64,000 bases of DNA from Seleniivibrio woodruffii (GCF_029267515.1 NZ_JAJUIS010000001.1:310001-374000), one strand, 5' to 3'. Shown: positions 14,160-22,742, counted from the stretch's first letter. Notes: a model not told the origin generated them from the sequence alone. Made by a program: numbers and translations.

Positions 14160-15623
14160 ATGAAAGAAAAACTCATTCCATATTTTTCTGCTCTGCTGTC
14201 GGCTTTCCTGCTGACACTCGCTTCTCCCGGAATAGATCTCTGGTTTCTGGCATATTTCGCACTGGTGCCCGTTATTCTGGCGGCATCGCGAAACAGCCGT
14301 CCGTGGCTGGTTTTCTTTACTTTCGCTTTCCTTTATTATTGTTATAACCTTAGATGGGTCGAAACGTCCGTTTCGCATTTCGGCGGTGCCCCCGCCATAA
14401 TCGGAATGATGCTGGTTGCGGTTTTTGCCGCTGTGCTGGCTCTTTTCTGGGCGCTTTTCGGTTGGGTATATATGCGCCGTCCATCGGCGAATATCCTTGG
14501 GGCTACGGTAATAGTTGCGCTTGAGATAGTGCGTGCACATTTTTTTACAGGTTTCCCGTGGCTTTATCTGGGACACACGCAGACTTCGTTTGCTCCAGCC
14601 GTTCAGGCGGCGGACATTGGCGGAGAATATCTGATAAGCCTTGCGGTGGCTTATTTCAACCTTGCGCTGGCGTCTTTTATAAGGGACAGGAACAGAAATT
14701 CGTTCGCAATCGCGTCTGTGGCACTGCTTGCCTTGTTTGCATACGGTTTTCTGGCGCAGCACAGGGAATATAACCACGAAGTGCTGAAAACTAGGATAAT
14801 TCAGCCTGCTTACAGCCAGAACGACAAATGGGATACGGACAAGGAGCTTGAGGTTACCTTGCAGGTGAGCGAACTCATACGCAATTCGTCCCCGCAGAAC
14901 TACGAGCTTCTGATGCTGCCGGAAAGTGTTTATCCGAAAATGATGGATAAGGATTTCACAGGTTACAGGCTGATGAGTATCGTTTCGGAGGATACTCCGG
15001 TGCTGGCGGGTGTTATACGCAACAACGGAAAAGTGAAGGACAGGGAATATTACAACAGCGTATACCTGTTTGAAGGAAAGAACGTTCAGACGTATGACAA
15101 ACGGCACCTTGTGCCTTTCGGGGAATATTTTCCGCTGGGTGCTCTGTTTAAACCTATAGACTACTATTTTTTTAAAGGGGCCGAGGACTTTTCCGCAGGC
15201 AAAATTCCTGGGGTTTTCGATTACGGCAAGATAAAAGCTGCGCCTCTGGTTTGTTACGAAAGCGCATACAGCAGTCTTGTCCGCCCGCAGATAGAAGACG
15301 GGGCGAACATGATAGCCGTTGTTACAAACGACAGTTGGTTCGGCGATACACAGGGACCCTATCAGCACATGGCAACCGATATAATGCGCGCTGTTGAGTA
15401 CAGGCGGAGTGTAGTCCGTGCGGCGCAGACCGGAGTTTCGGCGTGTATAAATCCGGATGGAACTATTCAGGCGGAACTTGGTCTGAATAAAGCGGGCTAT
15501 CTCGACTGCGATGTGCAGACAGTTACGGCGCGGAGTATATTCTCCGTGACGGGTTATCTGTGGCTGGTGCTGCTTATACTTGGAATTTACTTATACGAAC
15601 GCAGAAGACGTTTTTATAAATAA
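14160..15623 (+). CDS. lnt: Apolipoprotein N-acyltransferase Lnt
   Basis: 487-residue inner-membrane enzyme that N-acylates the diacylglyceryl cysteine of lipoproteins, the last step of lipoprotein maturation. An N-terminal set of about six membrane helices (to about residue 200) is followed by a nitrilase-like domain with E255 in MLPESVYP, the lysine in YDKRHLVPFGEY and the nucleophile C365 in PLVCYESAY, then a final helix. TNDSWFGDTQGPYQH is also typical. The presence of lnt argues for an outer membrane. No Shine-Dalgarno is seen before the ATG. Confidence 0.96.
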   Translation: MKEKLIPYFSALLSAFLLTLASPGIDLWFLAYFALVPVILAASRNSRPWLVFFTFAFLYYCYNLRWVETSVSHFGGAPAIIGMMLVAVFAAVLALFWALFGWVYMRRPSANILGATVIVALEIVRAHFFTGFPWLYLGHTQTSFAPAVQAADIGGEYLISLAVAYFNLALASFIRDRNRNSFAIASVALLALFAYGFLAQHREYNHEVLKTRIIQPAYSQNDKWDTDKELEVTLQVSELIRNSSPQNYELLMLPESVYPKMMDKDFTGYRLMSIVSEDTPVLAGVIRNNGKVKDREYYNSVYLFEGKNVQTYDKRHLVPFGEYFPLGALFKPIDYYFFKGAEDFSAGKIPGVFDYGKIKAAPLVCYESAYSSLVRPQIEDGANMIAVVTNDSWFGDTQGPYQHMATDIMRAVEYRRSVVRAAQTGVSACINPDGTIQAELGLNKAGYLDCDVQTVTARSIFSVTGYLWLVLLILGIYLYERRRRFYK

Positions 15624-15626
15624 ACA

Positions 15627-15655
15627 TTGAGTTTTTCCACTATTGCATATATTAG
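15627..15655 (+). promoter_or_regulatory. Promoter upstream of tatA
   Basis: TTGAGT (15627-15632), 17-bp spacing and TATTAG (15650-15655). The -10 is overlapped by a small inverted repeat, CCACTA (15637-15642) with TAGTGG (15653-15658), which may be an operator or just a hairpin. Confidence 0.45.
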
Positions 15656-15676
15656 TGGGTAACACGGAGGAGAAAC

Positions 15677-15892
15677 ATGTTCGGACTTGGTTCAACAGAG
15701 ATTCTTGTTGTTTTAATTATCGCCCTTGTTGTTTTCGGCGCGGGCAAACTTCCCCAGATAGGCGAAGGCATGGGCAAAGCGATCAGAAATTTCAAAAAAG
15801 CGGCTAACGATGTAAGCAGCACGGAAGATGCTGTGGACATTACTCCCAAAACACAAAAAAAGATCGCTGACGACGAAGAAAAGCAATCCTGA
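15677..15892 (+). CDS. tatA: Sec-independent translocase subunit TatA
   Basis: 71-residue protein. One N-terminal membrane helix (about residues 5-22), then the FG hinge and the amphipathic helix KLPQIGEGMGKAIRNFKKA, then an acidic tail. TatA oligomers form the pore for folded proteins with twin-arginine signals. No tatB or tatC is nearby. Start ATG follows a GGAGGAG Shine-Dalgarno. Confidence 0.95.
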   Translation: MFGLGSTEILVVLIIALVVFGAGKLPQIGEGMGKAIRNFKKAANDVSSTEDAVDITPKTQKKIADDEEKQS

Positions 15893-15898
15893 GAATAG

Positions 15899-16597
15899 AT
15901 GGGCATGGCAGCAGGCGACAGGACTGCTGCCGGTTCTGTTCTTTATGAGCTGAATCCGGCGGTTAAGCTGATCATATTTCTGAGTATAATCCAGATGGTC
16001 GGCATGTCCGGTTCGGTATTGTCATACTCACTCATAACTATTCCTGCAATAGCGGTGCAGATTTTTGCAAGGATCAGTCCAGTTGAAACTTTTTATAAGA
16101 TAAAACCTTTCATAACTGTTCTGATAGTCACATTCGCAGTTAATTTCTTCTTTGCTGCAGGTCTTAAAAGCTCCGCCGTGCTGACATACCGCTTTTTTCT
16201 GATAATATATTATTCCATTCTTCTTTCGGCGCTGACAGACACGAGGGCTCTCGCAGCTCTGCTTTCATTTCCGGTGCGCGGAAATGCCGGAAAGAACCTG
16301 CGGGTGGTGATGATGGTTGCTCTGGAATTTATCCCGATATTTATAGACGATGCGAAGAGGACAGTTAAAAAGATAACACTTTCGCCTGAATACAGCGGAA
16401 AGGCTTATAAAGTGCTTTTTCGCCCCAACGAATATATCAAGCCGCTGATGCACAGCCTTCTCGCCCATGCCGACACTGTGGCGCGTAAGGTTGACGCGGG
16501 CGAATATACCGCTGTGCCTATCAGTCTGCCAAACATGTATGAAATGCTGCTCGGTGCCTGTGCCGTTGCGGCTGCGGTGCTCTATGCCCTCGTATAA
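15899..16597 (+). CDS. EcfT/CbiQ-type transporter membrane protein
   Basis: 232-residue protein with several hydrophobic helices (about 22-40, 42-58, 72-92, 98-115, 213-231) and a cytoplasmic helical region between them, the layout of energy-coupling-factor T components. It lacks neighbouring EcfA ATPases and an S component, so it may serve as the shared T subunit for substrate binders encoded elsewhere. It begins 6 bp after tatA and its end overlaps truA. Substrate cannot be assigned; the family call rests on topology and the LYELNPAVKLI start. Confidence 0.78.
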   Translation: MGMAAGDRTAAGSVLYELNPAVKLIIFLSIIQMVGMSGSVLSYSLITIPAIAVQIFARISPVETFYKIKPFITVLIVTFAVNFFFAAGLKSSAVLTYRFFLIIYYSILLSALTDTRALAALLSFPVRGNAGKNLRVVMMVALEFIPIFIDDAKRTVKKITLSPEYSGKAYKVLFRPNEYIKPLMHSLLAHADTVARKVDAGEYTAVPISLPNMYEMLLGACAVAAAVLYALV

Positions 16598-17324
16598 TAA
16601 GGCTGTAATAGTTGAATACGACGGGACAGACTATTCCGGCTGGCAGTGGCAGACCCACTCCCCTTCCATTCAGGAGGAGCTGCAAAAAGCGCTCAAGGTG
16701 CTGTATAAGCAGGATGTCGTTGCTGTCGGTTCAGGCAGAACCGATTCAGGTGTCCACTCTCTGGGGCAGACGGCAAATTTCATAACTGAAACCTATATCC
16801 CGGACGAAGCGGTTGTTCTGGGTCTTAACAGCATTTTACCAATGGATATTTCAATAGCTAAGGCATGGGATGTCCCGATTGAGTTTAATGCCCAGCGGTC
16901 TGCCGTTTCAAAGACTTATATGTACAGGATGCACCACGCAAGGGTGCGCAGCGCATTCATGCACAACAGAGCATGGTGGGTGCGCGGGCGCATAGATTTC
17001 AGCCCTGCGCCGGATATTCTGGCTGCATTCGAAGGAACGCACGATTTCACAGCCTGCTGCGCGGCGGAGAGTCTGAGGGAGAATTGCGTCAGGACGATAA
17101 ACTTCACTAAATTCTATAAAGAGGGAGACCTCTGGTGTCTTGAGGTGAACGGGAGCGGGTTTCTTCACAACATGGTGCGGATAATCACCGGAACGGTGGT
17201 GAAGTTCTGCCGCGACGGACACGGACCTGAACGGGTGCGGGAGATGCTTGAAACCAGAGACAGAAAAAAGGGAGGTCCGACGGCTCCGGCGGAAGGGTTA
17301 TACCTTAAACAGGTCTTCTATTGA
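16584..17324 (+). CDS. truA: tRNA pseudouridine(38-40) synthase TruA
   Basis: 246-residue enzyme that isomerises uridines 38-40 in the tRNA anticodon arm. The catalytic aspartate is D54 in GSGRTDSGVHS; YDGTDYSGWQ near the start and GSGFLHNMVRIITGT near the end are family blocks. The start was set at 16584 (MPSYNKAVIVEYDG), giving a 14-bp overlap with ecfT; the frame extends further upstream but without homology. ecfT-truA adjacency is also known from Firmicutes. Confidence 0.95.
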   Translation: MPSYNKAVIVEYDGTDYSGWQWQTHSPSIQEELQKALKVLYKQDVVAVGSGRTDSGVHSLGQTANFITETYIPDEAVVLGLNSILPMDISIAKAWDVPIEFNAQRSAVSKTYMYRMHHARVRSAFMHNRAWWVRGRIDFSPAPDILAAFEGTHDFTACCAAESLRENCVRTINFTKFYKEGDLWCLEVNGSGFLHNMVRIITGTVVKFCRDGHGPERVREMLETRDRKKGGPTAPAEGLYLKQVFY

Positions 17325-17448
17325 TATTGCCGTTTATATGCGGCGCATTACTTCTTTCTGCTCAAAAAAATAATGCTCAGGTACAAACCTCGTACAATGC
17401 GCTTATTTTTTGGCACGCCTCAAACTGCTTGGTTCTGAACAGCAAGTT
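17325..17448 (+). repeat. Intergenic repeat family A, copy 2
   Basis: Second copy of the unit seen at 12772: a GCCGTTTATATGCGGCGCATTA segment, a hairpin with 20-base arms (17365-17384 and 17392-17411), then AACTGCTTGGTTCTGAACAG. Both arms differ from copy 1 by very few bases. It directly follows the truA stop. The 323-bp gap 17325-17647 has no credible gene. Confidence 0.78.
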
Positions 17449-17460
17449 TCCTGACTGAAT

Positions 17461-17543
17461 GAGACTGCACCGCCCCTTCAGGGTTCGCAGAGACATGACT
17501 TTTATTCCGTCTTCGCTAGGAGTGCAGATACGCGGTGATATGC
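17461..17543 (+). repeat. Intergenic repeat family B, worn copy
   Basis: Starts GAGACTGC and later has CCGTCTTCGCTAGGAGTGCA then GATACGCGGTGAT. It lines up along its length with the better copy at 27273-27354. The remaining bases to 17647 show no feature. Confidence 0.6.
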
Positions 17544-17647
17544 TCCATTCAGCATTAATATGTTGCAAATGGAGTTCGCTCCTCTCGCAAAGAGAGCACA
17601 TCTTATGAAAATGCTCTAAACGGCAATCCGGTAGAGTCCTATTCTTC

Positions 17648-17884
17648 TCAGCAGCCTTCGCTGGGTTTGATAAATATCTTGGTCTCTATGTCGAGATATT
17701 TTGCATACCAGTCCGAGAATTGGCTGTCATACCATTTTTTGTCCTCGTCGCAAAGGGCGTTGTACAGGTCGTCGTGCTCTTTCTGGAGTTGTTTCAGTTC
17801 AGTCCTTTCTTCTGGGTCAAGCTCTTCATAGGCGTCTTTCATGGGGAGAATCTTCTTTCTGATTTTAAGCGCTTCCTCTTTCAT
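17648..17884 (-). CDS. Small hypothetical charged protein
   Basis: 78 residues, rich in Glu, Lys and Asp, predicted almost wholly helical, with one C-terminal cysteine. It has no signal or membrane segment and I recognise no family. The gene is well supported: its ATG has an AGAGGTG Shine-Dalgarno and a near-consensus promoter (TTGACA, 17 bp, TATAGT) lies upstream. It is a lone gene, divergent from the phospholipase-like gene. Confidence 0.7.
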   Translation of the reverse strand: MKEEALKIRKKILPMKDAYEELDPEERTELKQLQKEHDDLYNALCDEDKKWYDSQFSDWYAKYLDIETKIFIKPSEGC

Positions 17885-17910
17885 AAGGCACCTCTTGTGT
17901 TGTTAATTAC

Positions 17911-17939
17911 ACTATAATGGTCTTATTCTCATTTGTCAA
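17911..17939 (-). promoter_or_regulatory. Strong promoter of the small hypothetical gene
   Basis: On the minus strand, TTGACA (17939-17934), a 17-bp spacer and TATAGT (17916-17911). This is one of the strongest promoter matches in the window. Confidence 0.75.
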
Positions 17940-18006
17940 CCAAAGGACAATTTTTGTCCGTTACATTTCCCTTGTTTTTAAGGGCAAGTGTAATAAATTA
18001 ATCTCT

Positions 18007-18858
18007 ATGCCGATATTTTTAATAATTATAGCAGCATTTGCTTTTCCTGATATATCTTTTGCGTGGGGGTTTGAGACCCACCTGAGCATAGGGATGCAGG
18101 TGCTTCAAAACAGCAGAATAGACGTTATCACCTCAAACCCGCAGTTCTTCCTTTGCGGTAATATCTTTCCCGATCTGTTCAATCTGTTTAAAGATTTCTC
18201 AAGTTTCAAGAAAAACCTGCCTACACATAGCTGGCAGACGGTTTCAAAGATGTTTTCCGATATCCGCAGTGATGAGGAACAGGCATTTGCCTACGGGTAC
18301 AGTGCCCACCTTTCAGCGGATGTCATCGCACATAATAACATGGTTCCCCAGCATATCGCATATGTAGATGCGGGGCGGATGCGCTCCCACCTTATATTTG
18401 AAATGGCGGAAGAGTCAATGCACTATAACCGCTATTCTAAGATGCTGCAGCTCCTGCTGAAATTCTCACCGAAATACGGCGACGTTTTCCTCAGGAACAT
18501 GGGCATAAAGCCCGACTGGTTTGCAGGAGAGGTCAGAGCCATACGTCTTGGTGTCATTTCCCAGAAAAACCTTAAAATACACGCTATCACACGTATGATA
18601 AAAAAGACTGCCCAGCCGGGGTTTGAGGAGCGGGTGGCATATTTCAGAGAGGCTGCACTGAAGCAGGCTATGGAGGCTGTGAATAACGGTTTCCAGAATC
18701 TTGAGCATATGGATCCTTCCGGCAGACAGAGCATGGAATCTGCAAGACAGCTCCGCCAGGAGATGCTGAAAAACAATTCGAAACGTGAGCTTCGCCGCGA
18801 ATACCACAGCCGCATAGATCAGCAGCACTTTTCACTGGAAAACAAAGGCGCATCCTGA
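18007..18858 (+). CDS. Exported zinc-dependent phospholipase C-like protein
   Basis: 283 residues from the chosen start. A signal peptide is followed by W20-GFETH, the N-terminal Trp/His pattern of zinc-dependent phospholipase C after cleavage. Further metal-site segments are CGNIFPDLFN, PTHSW and AYGYSAHLSADVIAHNN. The family hydrolyses phospholipids, though many bacterial members have no proven activity. The C-terminal part is helical and charged. An in-frame ATG at 17917 would put 30 odd residues before the signal, so 18007 is preferred. No Shine-Dalgarno is seen; a possible -10 (TAAATT) ends 7 bases before the ATG. Confidence 0.75.
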   Translation: MPIFLIIIAAFAFPDISFAWGFETHLSIGMQVLQNSRIDVITSNPQFFLCGNIFPDLFNLFKDFSSFKKNLPTHSWQTVSKMFSDIRSDEEQAFAYGYSAHLSADVIAHNNMVPQHIAYVDAGRMRSHLIFEMAEESMHYNRYSKMLQLLLKFSPKYGDVFLRNMGIKPDWFAGEVRAIRLGVISQKNLKIHAITRMIKKTAQPGFEERVAYFREAALKQAMEAVNNGFQNLEHMDPSGRQSMESARQLRQEMLKNNSKRELRREYHSRIDQQHFSLENKGAS

Positions 18859-18875
18859 TTTTTTCTTTTCATTTG

Positions 18876-18904
18876 TTTACATCGCGTTCCGCTTTTTTTA
18901 TAAT
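18876..18904 (+). promoter_or_regulatory. Promoter of the crotonase pair
   Basis: TTTACA (18876-18881), 17-bp spacing and a consensus TATAAT (18899-18904), 31 bases before the first crotonase start, which has a GAGGT Shine-Dalgarno. Confidence 0.65.
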
Positions 18905-18934
18905 AAGCAAACTTATTATTTTTCTGAGGTTGAT

Positions 18935-19735
18935 ATGGACAATCCGGTAACATTTTCCAGTTCCAACGGCGTGTGCCTGATAACCGTTTCATGCAGCGTG
19001 CAGGGCAACCCCGTCTGCATGGAGACTCTTGACGGGCTTTTCGCCGCACTGGACGCGGCGGAGGGAGACAGAAGCGTCAATCTTGCGGTAATCCGCAGCG
19101 GACATGATGGTGTTTTCTCCAAAGGGCACAACATCGAGAAACTGTCAAAGGCTGACACTGCTGTGGTTAAGCAATATAACATAATGGGGCAGAGGCTGGT
19201 TTCATTCATCAGAAATATGAAAAAGCCTGTGCTTGCCGCTGTGGACGGAGATTGTTTCGGTCCCGCGTTTGAGATTATACTTGCCTGCGATATGGTGTAT
19301 GCCACAGCGAAGAGCCGTTTCGGTTTCAACGAAACTGAATACGGCTTCGTTCCCGGTTTCGGAGGAACACAGCTTGCAGCAAGAAAAACCTATGAAACGT
19401 TTGCGAAATACCTCGTTTTCACAGGAGAACCTGTTGACGCAGCCGAACTTTACGGCAAAGGGATGGTCAGTAAGGTATTGGACGGCGCAGACTCACTTGC
19501 GAAAGCGGTTGAGGACACCGCAACCCTTATGAGCAAACGCAGTTCGTTTGCCGTGGGGCTTGCAAAAGAGACCATAAACAGTACGCTGGATATGGATTTT
19601 GCCAAGGGACTTCTTCTGGAGCAGAACGCATTCACCTTCTCATTTTCTACCTTTGATAAGACGGAAGGTACTTCGGCGTTTGTTGAAAAACGCGAGGCGC
19701 AGTTCAGAGACAGATGGGAAGATTACAGGTTCTGA
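18935..19735 (+). CDS. Enoyl-CoA hydratase/isomerase-family protein
   Basis: 266-residue crotonase-fold protein. It keeps both acidic positions of enoyl-CoA hydratases: E113 in GPAFEIILACD and E133 in FNETEYGFVPGFGGTQ. The oxyanion-hole segments GVFSKGHNIEKL and DGDCFGPAFE are recognisable but divergent, with CFG where GGG is usual. It acts on an acyl-CoA, but no fatty-acid oxidation partner is nearby to name a substrate. One base separates its stop from the second crotonase gene. Confidence 0.82.
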   Translation: MDNPVTFSSSNGVCLITVSCSVQGNPVCMETLDGLFAALDAAEGDRSVNLAVIRSGHDGVFSKGHNIEKLSKADTAVVKQYNIMGQRLVSFIRNMKKPVLAAVDGDCFGPAFEIILACDMVYATAKSRFGFNETEYGFVPGFGGTQLAARKTYETFAKYLVFTGEPVDAAELYGKGMVSKVLDGADSLAKAVEDTATLMSKRSSFAVGLAKETINSTLDMDFAKGLLLEQNAFTFSFSTFDKTEGTSAFVEKREAQFRDRWEDYRF

Positions 19736-19736
19736 T

Positions 19737-20390
19737 ATGATAGAAACCCGTATAGAGGGGCTTACAGCCCATATCAGACTGGTTCCGCAGACAGGGCAGT
19801 TCACGCTTCTGGATGTGGAGACACTTAAAGAGATTATAAAAAATCTGCGCATGGTGAGAGACAGTCACGCGAAGACCGTAAGAATTTACGGCGAGGGCGG
19901 ATGTTTTGCCGTGGGTGCGGATCTGCGCACGCTGAGCAAATATAACGGATTTGAGGCGAAGTGGTTTTCGAAACTGGGCAACACAATGTTCGGGACAATA
20001 AGAACCATGCCGCAGGTGGTGATCGCCGAGATAGACGGTTTCTGTATGGGCGGCGGGATGGACTTTGCGGCTTCGTGCGATTTCCGTTATGCAACGGGGA
20101 AGAGCAAATTTGCACACCCCGGTGCAAAGCTGGGCATCATAACCGGATTCGGCGGCACGCAGGCGATACCGAGACTGATGCAGTCGGCGGCGGCTTCCGA
20201 GTTTCTGATAACCGGAAACGCGTTCGACGCGGAATATATGAAGCGAGGCGGTTTTCTGAACGGTGTTGCACACAGCAAGGAAGAGCTTAAACACATGACC
20301 GACATCCTCTGCGAAAAGATAAACCGCAAAAGCAGAGTGCTGCTTTCCGGCTTTAAACTGTCACTGGATGGCTCTTCAGCTATTTTTTAG
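19737..20390 (+). CDS. Second, shorter crotonase-family protein
   Basis: 217 residues, shorter than the usual 255-265, ending soon after the core. It has GCFAVGADLRTL and the glycine-rich oxyanion loop GFCMGGGMDFAASCD. The first catalytic position is Asp (D109) rather than Glu, and the second is Gly (G129 in HPGAKLGIITGFGGTQ). Hydratase chemistry is therefore unlikely; isomerase, decarboxylase or hydrolase activity, or a purely structural role beside the first crotonase, are options. Start ATG is one base after the previous stop. Confidence 0.8.
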   Translation: MIETRIEGLTAHIRLVPQTGQFTLLDVETLKEIIKNLRMVRDSHAKTVRIYGEGGCFAVGADLRTLSKYNGFEAKWFSKLGNTMFGTIRTMPQVVIAEIDGFCMGGGMDFAASCDFRYATGKSKFAHPGAKLGIITGFGGTQAIPRLMQSAAASEFLITGNAFDAEYMKRGGFLNGVAHSKEELKHMTDILCEKINRKSRVLLSGFKLSLDGSSAIF

Positions 20391-20399
20391 GGTTTATTT

Positions 20400-20427
20400 T
20401 TGAAGACTGAGGCATAATTTATATAAT
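20400..20427 (+). promoter_or_regulatory. Promoter of the MBL-fold/DUF2461 pair
   Basis: TTGAAG (20400-20405), 16-bp spacing and TATAAT (20422-20427). The gene start at 20453 follows a GGGAG Shine-Dalgarno. Confidence 0.6.
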
Positions 20428-20452
20428 TATTGTCTTTATTCAGGGAGTTGCG

Positions 20453-21517
20453 ATGGGAAAGATATTTCTGGCCGCAGCGGTCATAGTCGTTGTAATGTTT
20501 GCCACATACGAAAAAAAGGTTGTGTATGCGTCGGAGCATTTCCGCGACGGAACTTTTCACAACCTTATAGAAACCCCTTCCGGGGGCTCCGGAAATAAAT
20601 TACTTTCTATTTACAGGATACTTTTCGAGAGCGGTAAGTTTTCTCCTGAAGAGACGATAAAGGTGCACCGTGTCAACCCAATGTACGCCAATATGGATAC
20701 AGGCGACACCCTTCAGGCGACATGGCTCGGTCATGCAAGCGTTATGCTTAAACAGGGGCAGATGAAGATAATCACCGACCCCGTGTTTTCCGATATAGTT
20801 TCTCCCGTCAGCTTTCTTGGACCCAAACGCTATACCGACATAAATCCCATTGAGGGAGTAAACATCGGTTATGTCGATGCTGTCATAATCTCCCACAACC
20901 ACTATGATCATCTTGATGAAAAGGCAATAAAGGCGCTCAAACAGCGTGTCGGTATGTTCATAGTGCCACTAGGCGTGGGTCAGTATCTTGAGAAATGGGG
21001 TGTGGAACCTCTGCGCATCATAGAGCTTGACTGGTACCAGTCGGTCTCCATGCCTAACATTAAGATTACCGCCACTCCGGCGCAGCACAGATCCGGCAGG
21101 GGTTATTACGATACCAACAAGACTTTCTGGGCATCGTATGTCATTGAGATGGGCGGTCACAGGGTATTTTTCAGCGGTGATTCAGGATACATGGAGCAGT
21201 TCAAACAGATAGGGCACGAGTTTGGACCCTTCGACCTGGCTCTGATTGACATAGGCGCCTATAACGCTAAATGGGCATACAGCCATATGACGCCGGAACA
21301 GGCTGTGCAGGCATCGGAAGATCTCGGCGGCGGGCTTGTTCTTCCGATACACTGGGGAACTTTCACTCTTTCAGAATTTTACTGGAAAGAACCCATCGAA
21401 AGATTCACCGCAGAGGCGCATAAAAAACACCTCAGCTATGCGGTTCCTGAGATAGGAATGCCGTTCACTGTGGGCGGTGTTGTGCCCGTCGGCGGATGGT
21501 GGGAAAAGTATAAATGA
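20453..21517 (+). CDS. Metallo-beta-lactamase-fold hydrolase, NAPE-PLD/RomA-like
   Basis: 354 residues with an N-terminal membrane helix or uncleaved signal (1-19). The metal motif is H148-x-H150-x-D152-H153 in SHNHYDHLDE, with later ligands in PAQHRSGRG, FSGDSGY and LPIHWGTF. TWLGHASVML and DPVFSDIVSP are typical of the N-acyl-phosphatidylethanolamine phospholipase D-like branch. It probably faces the periplasm and cleaves a phosphodiester, but the substrate is unknown. Its stop overlaps the DUF2461 start in an ATGA. Confidence 0.85.
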   Translation: MGKIFLAAAVIVVVMFATYEKKVVYASEHFRDGTFHNLIETPSGGSGNKLLSIYRILFESGKFSPEETIKVHRVNPMYANMDTGDTLQATWLGHASVMLKQGQMKIITDPVFSDIVSPVSFLGPKRYTDINPIEGVNIGYVDAVIISHNHYDHLDEKAIKALKQRVGMFIVPLGVGQYLEKWGVEPLRIIELDWYQSVSMPNIKITATPAQHRSGRGYYDTNKTFWASYVIEMGGHRVFFSGDSGYMEQFKQIGHEFGPFDLALIDIGAYNAKWAYSHMTPEQAVQASEDLGGGLVLPIHWGTFTLSEFYWKEPIERFTAEAHKKHLSYAVPEIGMPFTVGGVVPVGGWWEKYK

Positions 21518-22206
21518 TGCGTCAGTATTTCAAAGGATTCGTTCCTGAAACCTTCGGATTTTTCCGCGGTATCAGGGACAATAACAACCATGAATGGTTT
21601 GAGGCTCACAGGGACGAATATAAAAAGTATGTCCAGACTCCCATGAAGGAGCTTTCTGCGGAACTTACCGACGGTATGCTCTCCATAGACGAACAGTTCA
21701 TCACCGGCGGACGAACAGTTTCGCGCATACGCAGGGACACACGCTTTTCGAATGACAAGACGCTTTATAAATCGGTGAGCTGGCTTGTTTTCAAAAGACC
21801 GAATGCGGACTGGTGTGACGCTCCTGCTTATTTCGTTGAGATAGGAGCGGAACGCTATGTGTGGGGAATGGGTTTTTACAGCGCAAAATCCGCCACTATG
21901 CGCCGTTTCAGAGAGATGATAGACACAGATACAAAACGATTCGCAGACGCCGTGTCTTTTTACGGTTCAGATTCCGGTCAACCCTTCTCACTTCAGGGAG
22001 ATGAGTATAAAAGGAGACCTTCCGGCAGCGGAAACGACCTTTTTGCCGAATGGTACGGACGTAAGAACCTTTTTATGGTCGCGGAAAGAGACAATGATGA
22101 ATCTATATACGGAAACGGGTTCGCAGGTATGCTGCTCGAAGGTTTTTTCAGCCTCGCGCCGTTATATCGCTTTCTTCTGGAAGCATCCCGTGAACCCGTC
22201 GCCTGA
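21514..22206 (+). CDS. DUF2461-family protein
   Basis: 230 residues with the family signature near the start (FFRGIRDNNNHEWFEAHRDEYK) and SRIRRDTRFSNDKTLYKSVSW in the middle. The biochemical role of DUF2461 is unknown. It is translationally coupled to the MBL-fold gene by a 4-bp overlap. It ends 11 bp from the convergent Rrf2 gene. Confidence 0.88.
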   Translation: MMRQYFKGFVPETFGFFRGIRDNNNHEWFEAHRDEYKKYVQTPMKELSAELTDGMLSIDEQFITGGRTVSRIRRDTRFSNDKTLYKSVSWLVFKRPNADWCDAPAYFVEIGAERYVWGMGFYSAKSATMRRFREMIDTDTKRFADAVSFYGSDSGQPFSLQGDEYKRRPSGSGNDLFAEWYGRKNLFMVAERDNDESIYGNGFAGMLLEGFFSLAPLYRFLLEASREPVA

Positions 22207-22217
22207 TATACTGTGTC

Positions 22218-22655
22218 CTAAACCACCGGATTCATCTTTTTCAGCCAGCTTCCGTCCGATACGCTTTTTCCAAGCATATCTGAAATCTTACATTTTCTCA
22301 GTTCGCCGAGGAACATTCCCCTTGCCGCGTTAAAGGCTTCCGTCAATCCGCATTTGCCTGCCAGTCCGCATTTGCGTGATCTGGATTCGCATTTGTAAAA
22401 AGCGTCGCCCTCAACAGCATTGAAAATGTCTTCCAGAGTGATTTCATCAGCAGATCTTGCTAAAACGTATCCTCCATTTACCCCCACGGAGGATTTCAGA
22501 ATACCGCTCTTTGTGAGCAGCCGCATGACCTTTGCCAGATACTCTCTGGAAATTCCCTGTGCAGCGAGTTCGTCCAACAGAACTGTCCGGTCTTTAAAAA
22601 AAGTAATATAGAGCACACTGTGTACCGCGTACTCGGTCTTCTTGGATATTCTCAT
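22218..22655 (-). CDS. Rrf2-family iron-sulfur transcription regulator
   Basis: 145 residues: a winged helix-turn-helix (about 1-70; ISREYLAKVMRLLTKSGIL, NGGYVLARS) and three cysteines C89, C96 and C102, the spacing seen in Fe-S-sensing Rrf2 proteins such as NsrR and IscR. It could sense nitric oxide, oxygen or cluster supply. No isc/suf or NO genes lie nearby, so the target is unknown. The ATG has no Shine-Dalgarno but is 5 bases from a perfect -10 box, so its mRNA looks leaderless. Confidence 0.88.
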   Translation of the reverse strand: MRISKKTEYAVHSVLYITFFKDRTVLLDELAAQGISREYLAKVMRLLTKSGILKSSVGVNGGYVLARSADEITLEDIFNAVEGDAFYKCESRSRKCGLAGKCGLTEAFNAARGMFLGELRKCKISDMLGKSVSDGSWLKKMNPVV

Positions 22656-22660
22656 ACTAT

Positions 22661-22690
22661 ATTATATCACCGTATGTGGGGAAATGTCGA
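22661..22690 (-). promoter_or_regulatory. Promoter giving a leaderless rrf2 mRNA
   Basis: Minus strand: TCGACA (22690-22685), 18-bp spacer, TATAAT (22666-22661), then only 5 bases to the ATG at 22655. Confidence 0.65.
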
Positions 22691-22742
22691 ATCATGACGA
22701 GGTTATTATTAACAAAAATAAGCGATTATTGAAAAAATACTG

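Noticed and set aside
14142-15368. A 408-residue open frame opposite lnt
   Set aside because: Antisense shadow of lnt; composition is rich in Arg, Cys and His and has no domain pattern, whereas lnt is unmistakable.
12817-17411. The family A hairpins as a CRISPR array
   Set aside because: Copies are kilobases apart with no regular spacers and no cas genes.
18935-20390. Crotonase pair as a recent tandem duplication
   Set aside because: The two proteins differ widely in length, active site and loops, so they are not a recent copy.
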